Positions 54,943-62,823 of a stretch of DNA of 64,000 nucleotides are shown piece by piece (the stretch's first letter is position 1; each line of letters starts with the position of its first letter). The notes beneath the pieces were generated by a model that saw only the letters and a program-made list of their open reading frames with translations, was not told the DNA's origin and made no database searches. Location of the stretch: the NCBI RefSeq assembly GCF_016718685.1, contig NZ_JADKCX010000019.1:14330-78329 (forward strand). Reading direction: 5' to 3'. Position numbers and translations under genes: made by a program. This DNA comes from Haliscomenobacter sp. Lineage in GTDB: Bacteria > Bacteroidota > Bacteroidia > Chitinophagales > Saprospiraceae.

Positions 54943-55479
54943 TCATTGTTTGACTTCCAAACTACCATCCACTGCACTAAATCGGATGTTGGAAAAATCC
55001 TGATTGGCTGTAAAACCATGGCTACGAATGGTATCCTTGGGGGTACTGACGACGACAAATCGATTGGTGGAAACCTGCTGATCCCGCTCGTTCCAGGTGA
55101 GTTCGGGCGATTCGAGTTTTTTGCCGTCCACACTTTTCCATACCACACTGTCGCGTACCAGGGTGATGCCTTTGAATTCATAACGCACGGCGTACTTGGC
55201 GGTGAGTGTACCGGCCAGGGCACCATAGGTGTTGAAAAAATCAACTTTGATGCCTTTGATGAACTCTTGGCGGGGATCGTCGCTCACCAGGTGGCGCAAC
55301 ATCACCGGCCCACGAATGCGCACGCGGATCAGGGCCGAATCGCTGTACAGCATGTCCACGTCTTGAATCCGTTCGACCGAGACATCTTCTTTGGAAAAAA
55401 CTTCAACTGCTTCGTCATTGCCTTTGCAATTGTACAAGAGTAGGCTTAGAATACAGAGGAAAAGAATAAGTGTACGCAT
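54943..55479 (-). CDS. lptC: LPS export protein LptC
   Basis: Part of the LptBFGCADE bridge carrying lipopolysaccharide from the inner to the outer membrane. A 178-residue protein with a lipoprotein-like signal ending LLLYNC, then the LptC beta-jellyroll: SVERIQDVDMLYSDSALIRV, EFIKGIKVDFFNTYGALAGT and LTAKYAVRYEFKGITLVRDS, followed by LESPELTWNERDQQVSTNRF, a characteristic stretch of the family in Bacteroidota. No other lpt gene is in the window. The TPR membrane gene just upstream on the same strand could be cotranscribed. Confidence 0.88.
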   Translation of the reverse strand: MRTLILFLCILSLLLYNCKGNDEAVEVFSKEDVSVERIQDVDMLYSDSALIRVRIRGPVMLRHLVSDDPRQEFIKGIKVDFFNTYGALAGTLTAKYAVRYEFKGITLVRDSVVWKSVDGKKLESPELTWNERDQQVSTNRFVVVSTPKDTIRSHGFTANQDFSNIRFSAVDGSLEVKQ

Positions 55480-55544
55480 GAAAATTGAAATGTTAGTATC
55501 AATCCTAGGATCGATATCGAAACAGTTTTGCTGCCCCTATTTGT

Positions 55545-57470
55545 TTATTGCCCGCCTAAACCCTTCATTTTTTCCACCACCTCCGGCATACCTGGCTTCA
55601 ATTTCAGTGCCGCCTGATAATCGGCTATTGCGCCAGCATTGTCACCCTGCATTTGTTTGGCTTGGCCCCGGTTGAAAAAATGATAAGGGTCCTGAGCATC
55701 CAGAGTAATGGCTTTGTTATAATCCGCCTGAGCAGCAGTATAATTGCCAGTACGCAAATAGGCATAGCCACGAGCCCCAAAATTGGCTGCTTTTTCCAGT
55801 AGCGAATTTTTGATCACAAAATTCAGGTCGGCAATCGCCGCTTGAGGGTTTTTATTCAATAGTGCGATCGAACGATTGTAGCGTACGCTGACGTTGTTGG
55901 AATCCAGTTTCAGGGCCTCATTGAACATGCCAATGGCCTTGTCTATTTCACCCCGGGTACCATAAGCATTGCCCAGTCCTTCGTAAATGGATACGTTTTG
56001 GAAATTATTGCCCAGGGCAGCTTCGAAGTCAGCAATGGCCAGGTCGATGCGGCCCGTTTTACCATAGTAATGACCACGAATTTTACGGGGCTCGCCCGCA
56101 TTGGGATACAATTTGATCACATTGGTCCAAAGGGTGTCGTGGTCTTGCCAGATGTCGACCTGCTCGCGGGTGCGGAGCATAAAAAAGACATTGAGCCCGG
56201 CAATGACGCCCCATACCGCGTATTTGCTGGACGGAACATTGCGGATTAAAGCATCCAGTCCATATCCCAACATATAAAACAAACCGACATAAGGCAGGTA
56301 AGTATAGCGATCCGCCATGATCACGGCACCTACCGAAATGACCTGCAAAACCAGCGCGATGCTGAACAAATAAAAGCCAAAACCGAAGAGGTAAATTTTG
56401 TTTTTCCCCACATTCCAGAGGCTCCAGGCACCCAAAGCCAGTGTGAAGATCAAACCGAGCATGTACACGCCACTTTCGTTGCCTTGTTTGACCACATCCA
56501 GATTGGGATAGGGGTAAAAAGCGGATAAATTGAACGGTAAAAACAACTTGACGATGTACATCATAAAGCCATAACCCGCAAATTTGAGGCGTTGGAAAAA
56601 ACTGAACACTTCAAAATCAGCGAGCGCATCGTTTTTTTCAACCATGCCAAATACCCCATAAAAACTGCCGCCATTCTGTACATTCAGGGCAATGAGGCCA
56701 AACAGTATTGCCAGCGCAATGAAAGGGATTTTTTCCAAAAGGCTGCCCAAGCTCAATATTTTCCTACCCTGCCAGTAGTCGAGTAAAAAGAGGATCGGCA
56801 CCAGCGAAACCGCCATCGCCTTGGACAAACAAGACAACAAAAAGGCAATCAGCGCCAGGCCCCACCAGAGGCCAATTTTCCCTTTGTCCAAATGTTTCAA
56901 ATACGCCAATGCCGCCAGCAAAAAGAAAAACACGTACAATACATCCTTGCGCTCGGATACCCAGGCTACCGACTCCACGTGCATGGGATGCAGGCCAAAG
57001 CCCAATGCCGTTACCAGCGCAATCAGCACATTACTCTTGCTCAAGGCCGAGGCAAAGAAAAAGACCAAAACGGTATTGATTACATGAAAAACAAGATTGA
57101 AAGCGATGTACGAACGGGCGCTTTCAATGCCAGAATTGGCAGCGTTCCACCACAAAGTCGCCATCGTCAGCGGGTGGTAGTTCAAAGACACCACCGAACG
57201 CATCAGGGTATTCAGGTTTTCCGAATTGGCAGGGTTGAGGTAAGGGTTTTCGGTGACGTAGGTGGGGTCGTCCCAATCGACAAACTGGTTGTCCAAAGCC
57301 CGGGAATAGGCAATGAACACCCAAACGGCCAGCAGGGCTATCCAAAGCAAGATCTGCGGTTTAATGCTTGAGGTAGAGACGCGATTAATCGCGTCTCTAC
57401 GTTCAGCCGTCGGTTTAGCGTTAGGCAGAGTGGGGCGTTTTGGGTAAGGCTTTTTTTTAGGTTTGGACAT
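55545..57470 (-). CDS. TMTC-like membrane protein with TPR repeats
   Basis: Residues 40-420 form about ten helices of the GT-C-like/TMTC type, with AYSRALDNQFVDWDDPTYVT, NVLIALVTALGFGLHPMHVE, VESVAWVSERKDVLYVFFFL and MADRYTYLPYVGLFYMLGYG, as in TMTC-type O-mannosyltransferase-like proteins. From about residue 460 to the end there are four TPR repeats (AIADFEAALGNNFQNVSIYE; AIGMFNEALKLDSNNVSVRY; ADYNKAITLDAQDPYHFFNR; AIADYQAALKLKPGMPEVVE). It could transfer a sugar to exported proteins; in this family this is unproven for bacteria. Codons 24-33 are formed by a palindrome (57373-57400). Confidence 0.85.
   Translation of the reverse strand: MSKPKKKPYPKRPTLPNAKPTAERRDAINRVSTSSIKPQILLWIALLAVWVFIAYSRALDNQFVDWDDPTYVTENPYLNPANSENLNTLMRSVVSLNYHPLTMATLWWNAANSGIESARSYIAFNLVFHVINTVLVFFFASALSKSNVLIALVTALGFGLHPMHVESVAWVSERKDVLYVFFFLLAALAYLKHLDKGKIGLWWGLALIAFLLSCLSKAMAVSLVPILFLLDYWQGRKILSLGSLLEKIPFIALAILFGLIALNVQNGGSFYGVFGMVEKNDALADFEVFSFFQRLKFAGYGFMMYIVKLFLPFNLSAFYPYPNLDVVKQGNESGVYMLGLIFTLALGAWSLWNVGKNKIYLFGFGFYLFSIALVLQVISVGAVIMADRYTYLPYVGLFYMLGYGLDALIRNVPSSKYAVWGVIAGLNVFFMLRTREQVDIWQDHDTLWTNVIKLYPNAGEPRKIRGHYYGKTGRIDLAIADFEAALGNNFQNVSIYEGLGNAYGTRGEIDKAIGMFNEALKLDSNNVSVRYNRSIALLNKNPQAAIADLNFVIKNSLLEKAANFGARGYAYLRTGNYTAAQADYNKAITLDAQDPYHFFNRGQAKQMQGDNAGAIADYQAALKLKPGMPEVVEKMKGLGGQ
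57373..57400. repeat. 28-bp perfect palindrome inside a coding region
   Basis: GTAGAGACGCGATT joined to AATCGCGTCTCTAC without a loop. It lies in the 5' part of the TMTC-like gene and is translated as RRDAINRVSTS. Such GAGACGCGAT palindromes occur as dispersed elements in other bacterial genomes. Confidence 0.8.
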
Positions 57471-57500
57471 GGTGGCGCTGTTTTGCGCTGTGAAATTACA

Positions 57501-57590
57501 AAGTAAGTGAAAAGTGAAAAGCTAAAAGTGAAAAGCAGGTACACCAATTGGCTTCCACCGCTTATTTTTTCACTTTTCACTTTTTACTTA
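57501..57590. repeat. GTGAAAAG inverted repeat
   Basis: AAGTAAGTGAAAAGTGAAAA and TTTTCACTTTTCACTTTTTA flank about 45 bases. GTGAAAAG occurs three times in the left part. It lies between the TMTC-like and rhodanese genes; terminator function is possible. Confidence 0.6.
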
Positions 57591-57949
57591 TTCCGTCCAC
57601 GCCGTATACCCTCCATCCAAATTGTAAATTTTTTTAAAGCCCATTTCTTTTAAATAATTGGCAGCCCTGGCACTGCGAATGCCAGATAGGCAATATACCG
57701 CAACGGGGCGTTTTTTATCCAGTTTGGCGGCCATGGTTTTGAATTCGGCATTTTTGACGTCGATGTTTTGAGCTCCTTCAATGTTCCCCGCACTGAATTC
57801 AGCGGGGTACGTACGTCCACCAATTGTACTTTTTTGGATTGGATGGTTTTTTTGAAGGTAGCAACGTCTTGGGTGATGATGCCCGTGGATTGAGCTTGCA
57901 CGCAAGAAGTCAAGCTGATGAGAAGAAACAGCGAAAGTATTGCTTTCAT
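57588..57949 (-). CDS. rhodanese-domain lipoprotein, one-base loss
   Basis: From ATG 57947-57949: lipoprotein signal with LISLTSC, then ATFKKTIQSKKVQLVDVRTP. A G lost near 57800-57806 breaks the frame. Restored, it reads RTPAEFSAGNIEGAQNIDVK and continues to the active-site loop VAVYCLSGIRSARAANYLKE, with the rhodanese cysteine, and the typical end IYNLDGGYTAWTE. Single-domain rhodaneses transfer sulfane sulfur or act in redox and metal resistance. The protein is about 120 residues. Confidence 0.85.
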
Positions 57950-57967
57950 GGTGTATTGTTTTTGGTT

Positions 57968-58726
57968 TTACAAAAATTCTGGTCGGTATTCAAAATGCAT
58001 GGAATCGTAATGATACCACTTGCCGCCCCAGATGAAACCGTGTTTTTCAAATACCTCAACAACCTGCTTGGGGATACTGTTTTTGTAGCCCAATTTGGCA
58101 TCTTCGTTGGTGCATTTGCAATCCCATTGCCAGTAGTGGGAATATTTCACATTGATGTCGATGGTCATGCCAAAACTGTGCATGCTCAGGCGATTGGTGC
58201 CTTTAATGACCCGCCAGAGGAAGCTGCCACCAGGGTTTTCCAGGTATTGTTTCAGGCCGGGGAGTTTGTCCAATTCGGCAGAAATGGCTTCCAGTTTTTT
58301 GTCTACACCGTTCACTTTGGTCACCAGTATTTTGCTGCCGATGGTTTTGGGCAGCCATACGATTTCGCGCAGGTTTGCACGTACTTCCTCCTGGGTATTG
58401 CCGTACATTTTCATGTAGAAGGGCATAAAACGTATGCGGCCAGGGTCGTGATTGACGGGTAGGCCGTCCTTGCCAGGGAATTTCGCAGGATAATCGTAAC
58501 GAAACTGGTCTTCCAAATCAGGTTGATCGAGCAATTCCTGAAAGCTTTTATTTTTTTTGCCATCGTCGTAGCTGAATACGGTGCCGTCTTTCATGGTGAT
58601 GCTGTTGGCGTCGGCTTTGACGATGAACTCGGGGTAGGCTTTTTGGAGGCGTTGGATGCCGGTGGGGAGCTCGGGTGGAGTCGGGATGGTCCAGAAAAAG
58701 GAGATGAGCAGAAAAAGGATTGGCAT
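57968..58726 (-). CDS. M15-family peptidase (D-alanyl-D-alanine carboxypeptidase-like)
   Basis: A 252-residue protein with an N-terminal hydrophobic signal (MPILFLLISFFWTIPTPPEL). Zn-binding residues of the M15/VanY fold are seen in NRLSMHSFGMTIDINVKY (His and Asp) and in KWYHYDSMHFEYRPEFL (His near the end). The middle part, with RIRFMPFYMKMYGNTQEEV, fits members that trim peptidoglycan peptides in the periplasm. Its start is close to the LytTR/LytS unit on the same strand, but a repeat lies between. It is intact. Confidence 0.85.
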   Translation of the reverse strand: MPILFLLISFFWTIPTPPELPTGIQRLQKAYPEFIVKADANSITMKDGTVFSYDDGKKNKSFQELLDQPDLEDQFRYDYPAKFPGKDGLPVNHDPGRIRFMPFYMKMYGNTQEEVRANLREIVWLPKTIGSKILVTKVNGVDKKLEAISAELDKLPGLKQYLENPGGSFLWRVIKGTNRLSMHSFGMTIDINVKYSHYWQWDCKCTNEDAKLGYKNSIPKQVVEVFEKHGFIWGGKWYHYDSMHFEYRPEFL

Positions 58727-58795
58727 GGGTGAATTTTTTACAAAAATAGCGGAAAAGGAACGATATTATTGTGATGTAACGCCCATTTGGCAAAC

Positions 58796-58852
58796 GTTAT
58801 CAACGATGGTCATCGTTGATAACATTACTGAGGGCAACCGCAATGGTTGCCC
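58796..58852. terminator. two hairpins after the LytTR gene
   Basis: GTTATCAACGATG/CATCGTTGATAAC (58796-58808, 58811-58823; 13-bp arms, two-base loop) and GGGCAACC/GGTTGCCC (58832-58839, 58845-58852). The second is the same word as at 8135-8163. They lie immediately after the corrected stop of the response regulator. Confidence 0.7.
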
Positions 58853-59577
58853 CTACACCGCATCAAACACCTTATCCTGCCCCCATCTTTCCGACAATAA
58901 CTTAAAAACGCTGGCCGGTAACTCTGCCCAATCGGAATTTCGTGTTTGCCAATGCTGACCTGATGGCGCTCGACTACATTCAAATGCCGCAGTGAAATGA
59001 TGTAGGACTTATGGATTTTACAGAAAAAATCGGGCAGGATTTCCTGCACGTCCTGCATGTTTTGTCGACTGAGGATTTTGCGATCCTGGGTGTGAAAAAC
59101 CACGTAGTTTTCACTTTTTTCCAAAAACAAAACCTCTTCCCAGTTCAAGCGGTAGAGTTTGGGGCCACTTTTGATGAAGATTTCCTGAGCTGCAGTATTG
59201 GTCTCTGGAACTATATTCGAATTGGTTGGAGCTTCTTTACAACGGCTGCAAGCCTGCAAAAAACGTTCAAAAGTGATCGGTTTGACCAGGTAGTCCAGCG
59301 CCTCCAATTCGTAACTGGCCACCGCATATTCGGAGTAAGCAGTCGTGAAGATGACCTTGGGCTTGTCAGGTAAGGCGCGGTAAAATTCCACCCCGGAAAT
59401 CTGCGGCATGTGGATGTCCAACAGCAGTAAGTCGACGGGATGACTTTGTAAAAAAGCCAGTGCTTCCAGTGGATTGCGGTAAGTTCCTACACATTTCAGC
59501 CAGGGCATACGATTGACGTAATTGCTCAGCAGCTCAATGGCCTTGGGTTCATCGTCGATGATCAGTACTTCTTTCAT
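58853..59577 (-). CDS. LytTR response regulator, one-base loss near end
   Basis: Receiver domain at residues 1-120: IIDDEP, phospho-acceptor Asp in LLLLDIHMPQISGVEF, TTAYSEYAVASYELEALDYL and KPIT. The LytTR DNA-binding domain follows: IFIKSGPKLYRLNWEEVLFL, ENYVVFHTQDRKILSRQNMQ and FCKIHKSYIISLRHLNVVER. After IPIGQSYRPAFL the frame is off; one A lost near 58911 would restore KLLSERWGQDKVFDAV and a TAG at 58853-58855. The uncorrected frame runs on to 58825. It overlaps the histidine kinase gene by four bases (ATGA). Targets unknown. Confidence 0.9.
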
Positions 59578-60602
59578 TCGTCCAGGCTAAGGCTAAGGTG
59601 GATGGAGAAATAGTCCACTTCGTCCACAATCCGCAGGGTATGTCGATCCGGGTACAGGAGCGCCAGGCGTTTGCGGACGTTTTCCAGGCCAATGCCCTCC
59701 TGATTCAGTGAAGTAGACACCTGTTTGGTATTCTTGGTGTTGAAATACAACATTCGCCCTTCCACCGTCACTTCAATTTTGACCATCGACTGTTTGGTTA
59801 CATCGATGCCGTGTTTGAGGGCATTTTCCACAAAGGGAATCAAAATAGCTGGCGCAATCATTTTTCCATCCATATCTCCTTGGGTATTGAGGCTGATGAT
59901 CACATCGTCGTCTTCACTGAGGCGCAGGTGTTGAATTTCGATGAAGCCACCAATTTGCTCAACCTCACGGCGTAAGGGCACTTTTTCAGCGTTGGTTTCG
60001 TAAGTCAGGTAGCGCATCAATCCAGCTAGTGAAGCGATGCTTTGTCCCAATTCCTCCTGGTTTTTTTCTACGGCCAGGGCGTACAAACTATTGAGGGTAT
60101 TGAACAAAAAATGCGGGTTGACCTGGGCCTTGAGGAACGCCAGCTCGGTAGCCTGTTTCTCTGCGGCCAGTTTGCGCGTGGTCATTTCAGTTTCGTACCA
60201 AACGCGAGAAAAACGGATTACCGCCGCGAAGAGCATCACCGAAAGGAATACGAAGAGGTTTTGCAGGTTGGGTAGGTAGTAAAAAAAGTAAAAATTGTAC
60301 CCCAGGTCCTCCATAAACTCCGAAAAAACCCACAACAACATCCAGGAGCGATCCAACAACCAATGGGTGCCAACCAAAAGGCTAAACAAACCTCCATAAG
60401 CCAGGTAATTGCGCTGCTTGACCAGGTAACGGGGAATCAAAAAGTAGTTGTTGAAATAGGTGGCGGCCATGAGCAAAGGCATCCGAAACAAACTGGCCCA
60501 GGCGATGTTTGAGAACTCGCAATCCATGTTCATCCACAAAATGGTTGTCCACAACCAGATGATGGCCCAAAAAAGGATATGTTTGGCGATTCTCTTAATC
60601 AT
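59574..60602 (-). CDS. LytS/YehU-type sensor histidine kinase
   Basis: Four N-terminal membrane helices (about residues 10-130), a coiled-coil linker (RVWYETEMTTRKLAAEKQAT), then the His_kinase domain with the phosphate-accepting histidine in LKAQVNPHFLFNTLNSLYAL. The ATP-binding part shows ILIPFVENALKHGID and GIGLENVRKRLALLYPDRHT. It pairs with the LytTR regulator downstream (ATGA overlap). There is no separate sensor domain outside the membrane, so the signal is probably in or near the membrane. Intact. Confidence 0.93.
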   Translation of the reverse strand: MIKRIAKHILFWAIIWLWTTILWMNMDCEFSNIAWASLFRMPLLMAATYFNNYFLIPRYLVKQRNYLAYGGLFSLLVGTHWLLDRSWMLLWVFSEFMEDLGYNFYFFYYLPNLQNLFVFLSVMLFAAVIRFSRVWYETEMTTRKLAAEKQATELAFLKAQVNPHFLFNTLNSLYALAVEKNQEELGQSIASLAGLMRYLTYETNAEKVPLRREVEQIGGFIEIQHLRLSEDDDVIISLNTQGDMDGKMIAPAILIPFVENALKHGIDVTKQSMVKIEVTVEGRMLYFNTKNTKQVSTSLNQEGIGLENVRKRLALLYPDRHTLRIVDEVDYFSIHLSLSLDE

Positions 60603-60949
60603 GATTCAAAGGTAAGAATTTGGGGCTACACACCGCAGTATCTGCAATCAATGTAGGTTTTTTGAAGCCAAAAACGACAAAAATGTGATTCTTGCGTCAA
60701 ATCGCTGAAAAAACCAAAATATGGCATTTCGCCCCCGATCTGAAGGTTTGACCACAAATAAAACACCGCAAAAAAAATGATTTTAGCTTTGTTTCAAGAA
60801 ATCACCTGAATACCATACCAGCAAGTTTTCATATTCATCCAAACTTCGTAGCGCTCCCACTGGGGCGCTTTTTTTTTGCCCAAAAAAAGGCTGATTCACG
60901 GCAGTGTAATGAATCAGCCTTTGATGTAAATACCATTAAAGACAATTGT
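60603..60949. other. non-coding region between DabB and the histidine kinase
   Basis: No gene is supported. Near the kinase end is ordinary upstream sequence. From 60850 a bulged hairpin AGCGCTCCC/GGGGCGCT is followed by nine T's (rightward terminator shape). The second hairpin at 60886-60922 belongs to DabB and is listed separately. Confidence 0.55.
60886..60922 (-). terminator. rho-independent terminator of dabB
   Basis: Perfect 13-bp arms AAAGGCTGATTCA/TGAATCAGCCTTT, followed on the minus strand by seven T's. It lies 28 bases after the dabB stop. Confidence 0.8.
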
Positions 60950-62819
60950 TTATGAAGATCGATAAGCAATCGAATGGTAATTTTTGATGTGTGGGCCCAG
61001 AAACACCCGAGCATAAATCCGCATAATCGCCAAGCCATCAATGATGAAGCTCAAGGCTACAAAGGCTGCCAAAACGATCTGATTCTCATGGATGTGGCTA
61101 AAAATCAGGTCTTCCCCGATAAAAGTAGGCGTGATCGGGAAACCCGATAAAGCCAAACAGGCAATCAGGAAAAGCATCGCAGCGGTGGGATGCTCATATA
61201 CATGACCATGAAAACGATCCAAACTGACCGTCTCGGTCTTTTTTAGCCAGTTGAGCACTACAAAGCCGCCAATCCCCGCGACAATCACGCCACTCAGGTA
61301 GATGTAAACCTGAAAAAAGTCGAAATGCTCGTTGTAGGACACGGCCATGGCAATGAATCCGTGATTTAGGACCACTAAAACCCAACTCAAGCGGGCATGA
61401 ATCCGCTCAGAAAAAGCTTTCAAGGCCAAAATAAAACCGATCAAACCAAACACCGCAGGCAAATAAGCATGGGCAAAAGGGCTGATTTTGTCCTCAGCAA
61501 AACGCAAGAAATACAAGCCAATAAGATAGGTAGGCAAAATGAACCACCACAAGGACGATAAGGTGATAAAATCCAGTCGTTTACCCAATTTTTTCAGCGG
61601 GTTCCACAAGTATTGGTACATGGCCGCGTCCAGATTCCACTCTTTCAGACAGAGGACGTAGAGGCTGTATTCCAGTTTATTGGACAAAAATTTTCCCTCA
61701 AATGATTTTTGGCGGGGCACAAATTTGTAAAACTGTTCTTTGATCAAATAACTCACTAATGAAGGCGAAACCAGCAGTTGATAAGTGCGCAAAAAGGCAT
61801 TGCCCGCAAAGTGGATCAATGCCAGAACGTGCCAACCAGCGGCCACTTCAATAAAAATCAACCCAATTTGAGCAATGGAAGCATACGCCAATTGGCTTTT
61901 CACCGAAGATTGCACCCTGGCAATACCAACGGACAAAATAGTGGTGCTCAAACCCAACAAGGCAATGATGACGCGCACCGAAAACTGATGCTCCCAAAAC
62001 GGGTGGGTGCGCAGCAGCAAAAACACCCCCAAATGCACGGACAAAGAGCCATAAAAGATGGCACTGGAAGGAGTAGGACCCTCCATCGCCCGTGGCAACC
62101 AGGAAGAAAAGGGCAACTGCGCCGATTTAGCCGCCGCCGTCATCAAAATCATCAGCGAAATGAACACCCCAATCCAAGTGTGGGATTGCAATTGGGTACT
62201 CACCAACTCCGCATTTTGTAATTTTTGAAAAGTGATGCTTTCGTTCCACAGGTGATGGCTCATCCACATCGCCAACAATAACCCAACATCGCCAATGCGG
62301 TAAATCGAGAAAATTTTCACGGCGTTTTTGACGGGCAAATAGCGGTTGCGGTAAAAGGCGATCAGCAGGAAAGAGGTGATCCCCAAGATTTCCCAGCCGA
62401 TGAACAGGGTCTCAAAATTATCGGCCATCACCGTGATGTTGTAACCGATGTAAAAAAACAGAATGGTATTGAAGTAGCGTTTGTACCCCGATTCCCGGTG
62501 CAAGTAGTAGCTGCTGTAAATGGTCACCAGCATGGTCAGATAAGCCCCGGTAAGCAATAAGTAGCCGTGATCAGATCGAACATGAGGATAAAATTGAACT
62601 GAAATGCGCCGAGTTGAACAGGGTAATGCTCTGACTTTGCTGGGTTTCGTGTTGGTGCAGCCACCAATAAATGGAATAGCCAAAAACCAGCAGTGTGTGC
62701 AAACCCATGCTCAAATAAACCACTCTGGACAGGGTGTTCTCTTTTTTGGCGGGTACCAACAAACTCACACAAAACCCGATCACCGGGAGCAGCACAAATA
62801 GTGGAAGCAATTGATTCAT
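60950..62819 (-). CDS. dabB: DabB, proton-conducting NuoL-like subunit of DAB carbon transporter, two frameshifts
   Basis: The start at ATG 62817-62819 reads MNQLLPLFVLLPVIGFCVSL. Two T's lost (near 62608 and 62565) break the frame; restored, it reads HFQFNFILMFDLITATYLLL and goes on from 62550 to 60950 without a gap. The proton-antiporter family is clear from FIGWEILGITSFLLIAFY, ILMTAAAKSAQLPFSSWLPR, AMEGPTPSSAIFYGSLSVHL and FPITPTFIGEDLIFSH. It is not part of complex I: it lies next to a DUF2309 (DabA) gene. The pair makes a bicarbonate accumulation system, coupled to proton or cation gradients. Confidence 0.85.
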
Positions 62820-62823
62820 GGGA

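Noticed and set aside
60950..62819. Annotation as complex I subunit nuoL
   Set aside because: No other nuo gene is near, and the upstream gene is a DUF2309/DabA protein with the zinc-site spacing; the DAB module explains both.
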